This document shows, one piece after another, positions 1-8,648 of a stretch of 64,000 bases of DNA. Source of the DNA: Azoarcus sp. (GTDB lineage: Bacteria > Pseudomonadota > Gammaproteobacteria > Burkholderiales > Rhodocyclaceae); the NCBI GenBank assembly GCA_020725025.1, contig DYFV01000009.1, positions 40,583 through 104,582 of the forward strand. Reading direction: 5' to 3'. The notes under the pieces were generated by a model that did not search any database, was not told where the DNA came from, and saw only the letters and a list, made by a program, of their open reading frames with translations. Position 1 is the first letter of the stretch, and each line of letters opens with the position of its first letter. The position numbers and the translations under genes were made by a program.

Positions 1-386
1 GACTGCCGCGGGAGCGGCTCGAACGGGGCGACCCGGTGCTGGCGGCCGACGAGGATGTGTATACCAACCACATCCACGCCGAGGATCTTGCGTATCTCGC
101 CTGCCTCGCGCTGTTTCGCGCGCGCGGCGGGCGGGTGTACAACGCGGTCGACGACAGCTGCATGAAGATGGGGGAGTGGTACGACCTGCTCGCCGACGCG
201 CTGAAGCTGCCGCGTCCGCCGCGCGCGACCCGCGCCGAGCTCGAAGGCCGGCTCACGCCGACCACCCTGAGCTTCATGTCCGAGTCGCGCCGGCTGGAGA
301 ACCGCCGCATCAAGCGCGAGCTGCGTGCGCGCCTCAGGTTTCCGACCGTCCGCGACGGGGTCGCGGCGGCCCTCAACGCCTCCTGA
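1..386 (+). CDS. NAD-dependent epimerase/dehydratase (SDR family), C-terminal part
   Basis: The reading frame is open from base 3, so the N-terminus lies outside the window; about 127 residues are visible. The motif YTNHIHAEDLA followed by VYNAVDD is the usual C-terminal half of extended SDR proteins of the YeeZ/nucleoside-diphosphate-sugar epimerase type, where His and Asp line the substrate side of the Rossmann domain. The NAD-binding GxxGxxG segment and the YxxxK catalytic pair are upstream and cannot be checked. The stop is 16 bases before hemJ, which suggests cotranscription. The substrate cannot be inferred. Confidence 0.75.
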   Translation, partial: LPRERLERGDPVLAADEDVYTNHIHAEDLAYLACLALFRARGGRVYNAVDDSCMKMGEWYDLLADALKLPRPPRATRAELEGRLTPTTLSFMSESRRLENRRIKRELRARLRFPTVRDGVAAALNAS

Positions 387-402
387 AAGGGGATCCGACT
401 CG

Positions 403-813
403 ATGCTGGTCGTCAAATCGCTGCACATCATCTTCGTGGTGAGCTGGTTCGCCGGGCTCTTCTACCTGCCACGGATCTTCGTGAACCACGCCATGGTGGA
501 AGATGCCGCCACCCGCGAGCGTCTCGCCCTGATGGAGCACAAGCTCTACCGTTTCATGACCCCCATCGGGATCCTCGCCGTCGGCCTCGGCCTGTGGCTG
601 TGGTTCGGCTACGGTTTCGGCGGCGGCTGGCTGCATGCGAAGACCGCCCTGGTCGTCTTCCTCATCGGCTATCACCTGTATTGCGGCAAGCTGGTGCGCG
701 ACTTCGCCGCCGGTCGGAATACGCGCAGCCACGTCTGGTTCCGGGTGTTCAACGAGGTGCCGGTGCTGGTGCTCGCCGCGGTGGTGTTCCTGGCCGTCCT
801 GAAGCCCTTCTGA
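403..813 (+). CDS. hemJ: HemJ-type protoporphyrinogen IX oxidase (CopD/UPF0093 family)
   Basis: 136-residue integral membrane protein with about four membrane spans. The N-terminal motif KSLHIIFVVSWFAGLFYLPR is the hallmark of the HemJ/UPF0093 family, including the conserved early His, and HKLYRFMTPIGI starts the second span. HemJ oxidises protoporphyrinogen IX to protoporphyrin IX in haem synthesis in bacteria without HemG or HemY. The ATG at 403 was preferred because translation further upstream (from 325) adds an unrelated basic stretch overlapping the preceding gene. It is shorter than many HemJ proteins but in range for the short proteobacterial form. Function is by family only. Confidence 0.8.
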   Translation: MLVVKSLHIIFVVSWFAGLFYLPRIFVNHAMVEDAATRERLALMEHKLYRFMTPIGILAVGLGLWLWFGYGFGGGWLHAKTALVVFLIGYHLYCGKLVRDFAAGRNTRSHVWFRVFNEVPVLVLAAVVFLAVLKPF

Positions 814-870
814 CCCGCCCGGCCGCGGGTTTTTCCCGCGGCCTCGCATTTCTCTCCTGGTCTTTCGCCC

Positions 871-2028
871 ATGTCCGAATCCTTCTTCTCCCCCTGTCCG
901 CGCGGTCTCGAACCCATGCTCGCCGAGGAGCTCGCCGCCCTCGGTGCGACAGCCGTCGAGCCCACACACGGCGGGGTGGGATTCTCGGCCGACTGGCCCA
1001 CCTGCTATCGCGTGAATCTCGAGAGCCGGCTCGCCACCCGCGTCATGTGGCGGGTCGCCCGCGGCCGCTACCGCAGCGAGGAGGACATCTATCGCCTCGC
1101 CTACGGCGCGACCTGGGCGAAATGGTTCACGCCCGAGGACACCATCCGGGTGCAGGTCACCGCGCAGCATTCGCCGCTGAAGAGCCTGGAGTTCGTCACG
1201 CTGCGGGTGAAGGACGCGGTGTGCGACCACTTCCGCACCGTGTCCGGGCGCCGGCCCAGCGTGGACACCGCGAATCCCGCGGTCCGGGTGCACGCCTTCC
1301 TCACCCGCGACGGGGTGAGCCTTTATCTCGATACATCCGGCGAGCCGCTCTACAAGCGCGGCTTCAAGCGGGCCGCGGTGGAGGCACCGCTCAAGGAAAA
1401 CCTCGCCGCCGGCATCCTGCGCATCGCGGGGTGGCAGCCGGGCGAGCCCCTCATCGATCCGATGTGCGGCAGCGGCACCTTCCTGATCGAGGCCGCGCAC
1501 ATCGCGCTCGACATCGCCCCGGGGCTCGGCCGCGGCTTCGCCTTCGAGCGCTTCCGCCACCTCGACCGGGCGGCCTGGGCCGGCGTGCGCGGTGCGGCCG
1601 AGGCGCGCCGCCAGGCGCCGCGCCCGCTGCCCATCTACGGCTCGGACATCGTCGCCGACCAGGTGAGCCGCGCCCGGGTGAACCTGCAGGCGGCCGGGGT
1701 GGCCGAGTGCGTCACCCTCGACCGCGCCGACATCCTCACTCGGGCTGCGCCGGCCGATGCGGGAGTGATGGTGTGCAACCCGCCCTACGGCGTGCGGCTG
1801 GGCGAGGCCGAGGGCCTTGCGGCCTTCTACCCGCAGCTGGGCGATGCGCTGAAGAAGCGCTGGAGCGGCTGGCGCTGCCATTTCCTGAGCGCCGACACCG
1901 AGCTGCCCCGGCTCATCGGGCTGAAGGCGAGCCGGCGCACGCCGCTCTACAACGGCGCGCTGGAATGCCGTCTCTACGAATACCGGATGGTGTCGGGGAG
2001 CATGCGCCGCAAGCCGGCCGAGAGCTGA
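871..2028 (+). CDS. rlmL: THUMP-domain 23S rRNA guanine-N2 methyltransferase (RlmL N-terminal-like)
   Basis: 385-residue cytoplasmic RNA methyltransferase. It starts SFFSPCPRGLE, the usual opening of the RlmL/YcbY family, has a THUMP region at about residues 50-160, then a Rossmann methyltransferase domain with the SAM motif DPMCGSGTF (196-204) and the N2-guanine methyltransferase motif NPPYG (303-307). E. coli RlmL has a second methyltransferase half (RlmK); here only the m2G2445-type half is present, as is common in betaproteobacteria. It is convergent with pilU, and a perfect 9-bp hairpin overlaps its stop codon. The modified base is assigned by family resemblance. Confidence 0.85.
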   Translation: MSESFFSPCPRGLEPMLAEELAALGATAVEPTHGGVGFSADWPTCYRVNLESRLATRVMWRVARGRYRSEEDIYRLAYGATWAKWFTPEDTIRVQVTAQHSPLKSLEFVTLRVKDAVCDHFRTVSGRRPSVDTANPAVRVHAFLTRDGVSLYLDTSGEPLYKRGFKRAAVEAPLKENLAAGILRIAGWQPGEPLIDPMCGSGTFLIEAAHIALDIAPGLGRGFAFERFRHLDRAAWAGVRGAAEARRQAPRPLPIYGSDIVADQVSRARVNLQAAGVAECVTLDRADILTRAAPADAGVMVCNPPYGVRLGEAEGLAAFYPQLGDALKKRWSGWRCHFLSADTELPRLIGLKASRRTPLYNGALECRLYEYRMVSGSMRRKPAES

Positions 2029-2058
2029 TCACGGCGCATGCTTTCGTAGGCCGTGATC
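2027..2058. terminator. Bidirectional hairpin between rlmL and pilU
   Basis: GATCACGGC at 2027-2035 pairs perfectly with GCCGTGATC at 2050-2058 around a 14-nt loop. It overlaps the rlmL stop and lies in the gap between two convergent genes. There is no T-run, so intrinsic termination is uncertain. Confidence 0.5.
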
Positions 2059-2082
2059 GCTTCGGGGGCGCGAGCGTCCGCC

Positions 2083-3222
2083 TCAGATGATGTCCAGGTG
2101 CTGGATCCCGGTGGTGATGTCCTTGTCGCCGTGCTTGCTGTGGAGCTTGATCTGCAGGCGCAGGTCGTTCACCGAGTCGGCGTTGCGCAGCGCGTCCTCG
2201 TAGGTGATCTGCTCGTCCTCGTAGAGCTGGAACAGGCTCTGGTCGAAGGTCTGCATGCCGAGCTCGCGCGAGCGCTTCATCACTTCCTTGATGCCCGGCA
2301 CCTCGCCCTTGAAGATGAGGTCCGCGATGAGCGGCGAGTTGAGCAGGATCTCGACCGCCGGCACCCGCCCCTTGCGCTCCTTCAGCGGCAGCAGCCGCTG
2401 GGAGATGAGCGCGCGCAGGTTGAGCGACAGATCCATGAGGAGCTGCTGGCGCCGGTCCTCGGGGAAGAAGTTGATGATGCGGTCGATGGCCTGGTTGGCG
2501 CTGTTGGCGTGCAGGGTCGCCAGGCACAGGTGGCCGGTTTCGGCGAAGGCGATGGCGTAGTCCATGGTCTCGCGATCGCGGATCTCGCCCATCAGGATCA
2601 CGTCGGGCGCCTGACGCAGGGTGTTCTTGAGGGCCGCCTCCCAGTCTTCGGTGTCGATGCCGATCTCGCGCTGGGAGACGATGCAGTTCTTGTGATGGTG
2701 GACGTACTCGATCGGGTCCTCGACCGTGATGATGTGGCCGTAGGAGTTCTCGTTGCGGTAGTCGACCATGGCCGCGAGCGAGGTCGTCTTGCCGGTGCCG
2801 GTGCCGCCCACGAAGATCACCAGGCCGCGCTTGGCCATGGCGATGTCGCGCAGCACCGAGGGCAGGCCCAGGTCGTCGAAGGTGGGGATGCGCTGCGCGA
2901 TGGTCCGCAGCACGAGCCCGACTCGCGCCTGCTGGATGTAGGCATTGGCACGGAAGCGCCCGATGCCGGCCGGCGAGATCGCGAAGTTGCACTCCTTGGT
3001 CGCCTCGAACTCCGCTGCCTGGCGGTCGTTCATCACGGCCCGCGCGAGCTCCGCGGTGTGCTGGGGGGAGAGCACCTGGTTCGACTGCGGCACCACGCGA
3101 CCGTCGATCTTGATGGCGGGCGGGAAACCCGCCGTGATGAAGAGGTCGGAGCCGTTCTTCTGCACCATCAGCCGCAGCAGATCGTGCATGAACTTGAGTG
3201 CCTGGTCGCGTTCCATCGTCAT
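2083..3222 (-). CDS. pilU: PilU, accessory type IV pilus retraction ATPase
   Basis: 379-residue secretion NTPase of the PilT/PilU family. Walker A GGTGTGKTT is at residues 139-147, followed by the Asp-box, the Walker B DVILMGEIRD and the His-box region typical of GspE/PilT ATPases. It lacks the AIRNLIRE retraction motif found in the neighbouring PilT; the corresponding region reads SPLIADLIFKG, which is the normal PilU condition. PilU forms a hexamer that assists PilT in depolymerising the pilus from the cytoplasmic side. It lies 94 bp downstream of pilT on the same strand and probably shares its transcript. Its length matches known PilU proteins. Confidence 0.95.
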   Translation of the reverse strand: MTMERDQALKFMHDLLRLMVQKNGSDLFITAGFPPAIKIDGRVVPQSNQVLSPQHTAELARAVMNDRQAAEFEATKECNFAISPAGIGRFRANAYIQQARVGLVLRTIAQRIPTFDDLGLPSVLRDIAMAKRGLVIFVGGTGTGKTTSLAAMVDYRNENSYGHIITVEDPIEYVHHHKNCIVSQREIGIDTEDWEAALKNTLRQAPDVILMGEIRDRETMDYAIAFAETGHLCLATLHANSANQAIDRIINFFPEDRRQQLLMDLSLNLRALISQRLLPLKERKGRVPAVEILLNSPLIADLIFKGEVPGIKEVMKRSRELGMQTFDQSLFQLYEDEQITYEDALRNADSVNDLRLQIKLHSKHGDKDITTGIQHLDII

Positions 3223-3316
3223 TCTCCTGCTGGGCGGCGCGTTCTCGCGCAGACCCGATTATCCCGCTTTACGCACCGTCGGTGTCCGCGGTGTGACAGC
3301 TCTGCAGCACGGCCCG

Positions 3317-4360
<1,044 letters not shown>

Positions 4361-4416
4361 GGGATGGCGGGAGATCTACAGAGGGTCGGTCGGGCGGCAG
4401 GCGCCCGTGCATGCGA

Positions 4417-4425
4417 TGCTATACT
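4417..4425 (+). promoter_or_regulatory. Extended -10 promoter for yggS-proC-yggT-yggU
   Basis: TG-C-TATACT (4417-4425) lies 36 bp upstream of the yggS ATG in the pilT/yggS divergent gap. It matches an extended -10 (TGnTATAAT-like); no good -35 is visible, which is usual for this class. Inference from sequence only. Confidence 0.45.
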
Positions 4426-4460
4426 GGCTCGCCGTTTTCCGGAGCGGGATCCTGCCGTAT

Positions 4461-5150
4461 ATGACATCAATCTCAGGGAACTTGCAAGCCGTGCGCGACC
4501 GAGTGGCGGCTGCGGCGCTGACGGCCGGTCGCGATCCCGATTCGGTACGCCTGCTGGCAGTGAGCAAGACCTGGCCGGCCGAGTGCGTGCGCGAGGCGGC
4601 CCGGGCCGGGCAGACCGCCTTCGGCGAGAACTACGTGCAGGAAGGCGTGGCCAAGATCGCCGCGCTCGCCGACCTGCCGCTCGAATGGCATTTCATCGGC
4701 CCGCTGCAGAGCAACAAGACGCGCCCGGTGGCGGCGCACTTCCATTGGGTGCATTCCATCGACCGGGCGAAGCTCGCGCACCGCCTGTCGGAGCAACGCG
4801 ACCCCCACCTGCCGCCGCTCCAGGTCTGCATCCAGGTGAACGTGAGCGGCGAGGCGACGAAGAGCGGCGTGGCGCCCGGGGAGGTGGCGGCGCTCGCCGA
4901 GGCGGTGGCGGGTCTGCCGCGCCTGCGGCTTCGCGGGCTGATGTGCATTCCCGAGCCGGAGCAGGACACGGCGAGGCTGCGCGCCCGCTTCGCGCAGCTG
5001 CGTGAGCTGCGCGATGCGCTGAACGGCCGCGGCTTCGCGCTCGACACGCTGTCGATGGGCATGTCGCACGATCTCGAGGCGGCCATCGCCGAGGGCGCTA
5101 CCATGGTGCGGGTCGGCACCGCGATTTTCGGCACGCGGGAGCGTGCCTGA
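4461..5150 (+). CDS. yggS: YggS/PLPBP family pyridoxal phosphate homeostasis protein
   Basis: 229-residue protein with the alanine-racemase-like TIM barrel. The PLP-binding lysine lies in LLAVSKT (Lys36), FGENYVQEG and WHFIGPLQSNK are diagnostic of the family, and the phosphate-binding C-terminus SMGMSHDLEAAI is intact. Members bind PLP without known catalysis and buffer vitamin B6 and amino-acid pools. The ATG at 4461 gives the standard family N-terminus; a longer in-frame start at 4320 would run back over pilT and the promoter. It is followed at 10 bp by proC, the usual pairing next to pilT in beta- and gammaproteobacteria. Confidence 0.93.
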   Translation: MTSISGNLQAVRDRVAAAALTAGRDPDSVRLLAVSKTWPAECVREAARAGQTAFGENYVQEGVAKIAALADLPLEWHFIGPLQSNKTRPVAAHFHWVHSIDRAKLAHRLSEQRDPHLPPLQVCIQVNVSGEATKSGVAPGEVAALAEAVAGLPRLRLRGLMCIPEPEQDTARLRARFAQLRELRDALNGRGFALDTLSMGMSHDLEAAIAEGATMVRVGTAIFGTRERA

Positions 5151-5160
5151 GGCATACAGG

Positions 5161-5985
5161 ATGAGCAAAGGCATGAGGATCACTTTTCTCGGCGGCGGCA
5201 ACATGGCCGCGGCGCTGGTGGGCGGACTGGTCGAGCGCGGTTTCTCCGGTGCCGACATCCAGGTGGTCGACCTCCAGGCCGCCAATCGCGAGGCCCTGGC
5301 GTCGCGATTCGGCGTGCGTGCGGTCGAGTCCGTCGACGACGAGGCGCTCGGGTGCGACGTGCTCGTGCTCGCGGTGAAGCCGCAGCAGATGAAGGCCGCG
5401 GTCGCGCCGATCGCCGGGCGTCTTTCCCAGCAGGTGGTGGTGAGCATCGCCGCCGGCTTGCGGCTCGACGACATCGGCCGCTGGCTGGGCGGCTACCGGC
5501 GCCTGGTGCGGTCGATGCCGAACACCCCCGCCCTGATCGGCGCCGGCGTGACCGGGCTCTACGCCGACCCTTCCGTCGATGAGCGCGGCCGCGAGGCGGC
5601 CGGGCGCATCCTCGAGGCCGTGGGCAGCGTGGTGTGGATCGCCGACGAGGCGAAGATGGACGCGGTGACGGCAGTGTCGGGCAGCGGTCCGGCCTACGTG
5701 TTCCACTTCATCGAGGCGCTCGAGGCGGCGGGGACCGGACTCGGCTTCGACGTGCCCACCGCTCGCAAGCTCGCCATCGACACCGTGCTCGGCGCCGCGA
5801 AGCTCGCCGCGTCCTCACCGGACGCCCCCGGCGTGCTGCGCGAGCGGGTGACGTCGAAAGGGGGCACTACCGAGGCGGCGCTTGCCAGTATGGCGGCCTC
5901 GGGCGTGTTCGATGCCATCGTGAAGGCGGTGGGGGCGGCCGAGGCGCGCGGCCGCGAACTCGGGGAACAACTCGGAAAGGATTGA
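5161..5985 (+). CDS. proC: Pyrroline-5-carboxylate reductase
   Basis: 274 residues from the ATG at 5161. It reduces pyrroline-5-carboxylate to proline with NAD(P)H, the last step of proline synthesis. The Rossmann motif ITFLGGGNMAAALVGGL is at the N-terminus and the P5CR signature GSGPAYVFHFIEAL is in the helical dimerisation domain. Alternative starts are a GTG at 5143, overlapping yggS by 8 bp, and an ATG at 5173; neither has a clearly better ribosome site, so the start is uncertain by a few residues. It sits in the yggS-proC-yggT-yggU cluster. Confidence 0.94.
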   Translation: MSKGMRITFLGGGNMAAALVGGLVERGFSGADIQVVDLQAANREALASRFGVRAVESVDDEALGCDVLVLAVKPQQMKAAVAPIAGRLSQQVVVSIAAGLRLDDIGRWLGGYRRLVRSMPNTPALIGAGVTGLYADPSVDERGREAAGRILEAVGSVVWIADEAKMDAVTAVSGSGPAYVFHFIEALEAAGTGLGFDVPTARKLAIDTVLGAAKLAASSPDAPGVLRERVTSKGGTTEAALASMAASGVFDAIVKAVGAAEARGRELGEQLGKD

Positions 5986-5991
5986 GCATCC

Positions 5992-6570
5992 ATGTTCGGG
6001 AACATCCTGCTGCTGATCGTAAACACCGCCGTCGGCTTCGTCACGCTGATGCTGCTCGCACGCTTCTTCATGCAGTGGCAGCGCGTATCCTTCCGCAACC
6101 AGATCGGGCAGTTCGTGGTGGCGACCACCGACTGGCTGGTGCGGCCGATGCGGCGGTTCATCCCGGGGCTCTTCGGGCTGGACATGGCGAGCCTCGTGCC
6201 CGCCTGGGCGCTGCAGACGCTGCTGGTCTACCTCGAGCTCGCCCTGCGCGGCGTGCCGATGGGCGGCGTCCTAGGCGTGATCCTGGGGCTGCTCGGCCTC
6301 GGGCTGCTGGAGGTGATCCGGCTCGCCATCTACCTGGTCTTCGCGGTGGTGCTGATCTCCGCCGTGCTGTCCTGGGTGAGTCCCCATGCGCCGGCCGCCT
6401 CGCTCTTCCACGGGCTCGCCGCGCCCTTCCTGCGGCCGTTCCGGCGCATGATCCCCCTGGTGGCCAACGTGGACCTGTCGCCCCTGGTGCTGCTGCTGGT
6501 GCTGCAGATCATGCTGATCGTGCTTGCCGGCCTGCGCGACAACTTCGTGCCGCTCATCGTCGGGGTATGA
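5992..6570 (+). CDS. yggT: YggT family membrane protein
   Basis: 192-residue membrane protein made of two YGGT repeats, each with a pair of hydrophobic helices (about residues 5-30 and 60-85, then 100-130 and 160-190). Motifs RRFIPGLFGLD and RRMIPLVANVDLSPLV mark the two repeats. The family is linked to osmotic or envelope homeostasis and cell division in other bacteria, but its biochemical role is unknown. It is 6 bp downstream of proC and overlaps yggU by 4 bp (ATGA), indicating translational coupling. Confidence 0.9.
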   Translation: MFGNILLLIVNTAVGFVTLMLLARFFMQWQRVSFRNQIGQFVVATTDWLVRPMRRFIPGLFGLDMASLVPAWALQTLLVYLELALRGVPMGGVLGVILGLLGLGLLEVIRLAIYLVFAVVLISAVLSWVSPHAPAASLFHGLAAPFLRPFRRMIPLVANVDLSPLVLLLVLQIMLIVLAGLRDNFVPLIVGV

Positions 6571-6863
6571 GCGAGGACTGGCTGCGGCGGGCCAATGACG
6601 GCGCGCTGCTGCTCGTCCTGCACGTGCAGCCCGGTGCGAAGCGCACCGGCTTCGCCGGGCGGCATGGGGACGCGATGAAGCTTCGCCTCGCCGCGCCGCC
6701 GGTGGACGGCAAGGCGAACGCCGCCCTGTGCGCCCATGTGGCGGAATTCTGCGGCGTTCCGCGCTCGGCGGTGACCCTCGTCGCCGGCGAGACCTCCCGT
6801 GCCAAGCGGGTGCGGGTGGAGGGCGCCGACGACATGGCCCTGGCGCGTTTGAAGGCGCTGTAG
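6567..6863 (+). CDS. yggU: DUF167 (YggU) family protein
   Basis: 98-residue cytoplasmic protein. The family signature runs LHVQPGAKRTGFAG, then LAAPPVDGKANAAL and a C-terminal TLVAGETSRAKRVRVEG. This small alpha/beta fold has no established function. The ATG at 6567 overlaps the yggT stop, which fixes the start. It is the last gene of the yggS operon; the next gene has its own ribosome site after a 69-bp gap. Confidence 0.88.
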   Translation: MSEDWLRRANDGALLLVLHVQPGAKRTGFAGRHGDAMKLRLAAPPVDGKANAALCAHVAEFCGVPRSAVTLVAGETSRAKRVRVEGADDMALARLKAL

Positions 6864-6932
6864 CCTGGCCGCCGCAGCGTCGGGGCATGCTAGGCTACTC
6901 CTCACAACAACGACGCATCGGAGGAGGAGACC

Positions 6933-8597
6933 ATGGCGGCCGTCGACCGTTATGCCGAGCTGCATGCGGCCTTTCGCTGGCAGGTGCCGGCGCGCTTCAA
7001 CATCTACGAAGTCTGCTGCCGCCGCTGGGCGGACGACCCCGCCCGCATCGCGCTGATCGCCGAGGACGCGGATGGGGGCTGCGCGTCCCACACTTACGCT
7101 GCCATCCTCGCCGCGGCCGAGCGCCTGGCCGGTGCCCTGCGGGCACTGGGTGTCGCGCCCGGCGACCGGGTGGCGATCGTGCTGCCGCAGCGGGTCGAGG
7201 CGATCGTCGCGCACATGGCGATCTACCGTCTCGGCGCGGTGGCGATGCCGCTGTCCATGCTGTTCGGTCCGGAAGCGCTGGAGTACCGCCTGCAGGACAG
7301 CGGGACGGTGGTGGCGATCGCCCAGGCCGATGTCCTGCCCCGGCTGCAGGCGCTCCGATCCGCGTGTCCCGCGCTGCGCGCGCTCATCGCCGTGGGAGGG
7401 CTCGGGGAGGCCGACGCCACGGTGCTCGACTGGCAGGCGCTCCTCCGCCACGAACCCGATCCCGCGCCGCCGGCCGACACCCTGCCCACCGACCCGGCCG
7501 TGCTCATCTACACCAGCGGCACCACCGGCCCGGCCAAGGGGGCGCTCGTGCCCCATCAGGCCATGCTCGGCAATCTTCCCGGCTTCGTGGCGAGCCAGAA
7601 CGGTTTTCCGCGGGATGGCGACGTGTTCTGGTCGCCCGCCGACTGGGCGTGGACCGGCGGGTTGTGGGACGCCCTGATGCCCACGCTCTACTTCGGACGC
7701 ACCATCGTGGGCCTGAACGCACGCTTCTCGCCCGAGCGCGCCTTCGCCCTCATGGCGCGCCACGGGGTGACCAACACCTTCCTGTTCCCGACCGCGCTGA
7801 AGGCCATGATGAAGGCCTACCCGCGGCCGCGCGAGCAGTTCGACCTGCGGCTCCGGGCCATCATGAGCGCGGGCGAGGCGGTGGGCGACGCGGTGTTCGA
7901 GTGGTGCCGCGAGGCGCTCGGTGTGACCGTTAACGAGATGTTCGGCCAGACCGAGATCAACTACGTGGTCGGCAACAGCCACGAGGACTGGCCGGCGCGT
8001 CCCGGCTCCATGGGCCGCCCCTACCCGGGCCACCGGGTGGCGGTGATCGACGACGCGGGCGACCCGTTGCCCGCGGGCGAGGTGGGGGAGGTGGCGGTGA
8101 ACCGCTTCGATCGCCACGGCGATCCCGATCCGGTGTTCTTCCTCGGCTACTGGAACAATCCGCAGGCCACCGAGCGCAAGTTCACCGGCGACTGGTGCCG
8201 CACCGGCGATCTGGCGACGGCCGACGAGGACGGCTACCTCTGGTACAAGGGCCGTGCCGACGATGTCTTCAAGGCGGCGGGCTACCGCATCGGCCCTTCC
8301 GAGGTGGAGAACTGCCTGGTGCGCCACGCCGCCGTGGCCAACGCTGCGGTGGTGCCCAAGCCGGATCCCGAGCGCGGGGCGGTGGTGAAGGCCTACGTGG
8401 TGCTCGCCGCCGGCTTCGAGCCCGGGCCCGGGCTGGTCGAGGAGCTCCAGGCGCATGTGCGCGGCCAGCTCGCGCCCTACGAGTATCCCAAGGAGATCGA
8501 GTTCATCGAAGCCCTGCCGATGACCACCACCGGCAAGGTGCAGCGGCGCGTGCTGCGCCTCCAGGAGGAGGAGCGGGCGCGCGCCCGCGGCGCATAG
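6933..8597 (+). CDS. AMP-dependent acyl-CoA synthetase (acetyl/medium-chain-like)
   Basis: 554-residue ANL-superfamily enzyme that activates a carboxylic acid as acyl-AMP and transfers it to CoA. The P-loop IYTSGTTGPAKG is at about 190-201, the hinge and A8 region DDVFKAAGYRIGPSEVE follows, and the catalytic A10 lysine is Lys535 in TTTGKVQRR. The layout is closest to the acetyl-CoA or medium-chain acyl-CoA synthetase branch; the exact acid cannot be assigned. A strong GGAGGAGGA ribosome site lies 7 bp before the ATG. It is convergent with pyrX and probably monocistronic. Confidence 0.88.
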   Translation: MAAVDRYAELHAAFRWQVPARFNIYEVCCRRWADDPARIALIAEDADGGCASHTYAAILAAAERLAGALRALGVAPGDRVAIVLPQRVEAIVAHMAIYRLGAVAMPLSMLFGPEALEYRLQDSGTVVAIAQADVLPRLQALRSACPALRALIAVGGLGEADATVLDWQALLRHEPDPAPPADTLPTDPAVLIYTSGTTGPAKGALVPHQAMLGNLPGFVASQNGFPRDGDVFWSPADWAWTGGLWDALMPTLYFGRTIVGLNARFSPERAFALMARHGVTNTFLFPTALKAMMKAYPRPREQFDLRLRAIMSAGEAVGDAVFEWCREALGVTVNEMFGQTEINYVVGNSHEDWPARPGSMGRPYPGHRVAVIDDAGDPLPAGEVGEVAVNRFDRHGDPDPVFFLGYWNNPQATERKFTGDWCRTGDLATADEDGYLWYKGRADDVFKAAGYRIGPSEVENCLVRHAAVANAAVVPKPDPERGAVVKAYVVLAAGFEPGPGLVEELQAHVRGQLAPYEYPKEIEFIEALPMTTTGKVQRRVLRLQEEERARARGA

Positions 8598-8602
8598 GGG
8601 GG

Positions 8603-8633
8603 GCGGCAGTGCCGCGCGGCGCGCAACTGCCGC
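8603..8633. terminator. Hairpin between acyl-CoA synthetase and pyrX
   Basis: GCGGCAGT (8603-8610) pairs with ACTGCCGC (8626-8633); the loop itself contains the palindrome GCCGCGCGGC. It lies in the 51-bp gap between convergent genes. No T-run. Confidence 0.45.
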
Positions 8634-8648
8634 GCGGCGTCGGGGCGC

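Noticed and set aside
373..1881. 502-codon minus-strand frame opposite hemJ and rlmL
   Set aside because: Composition and lack of motifs indicate an antisense shadow; both sense genes are recognised families.
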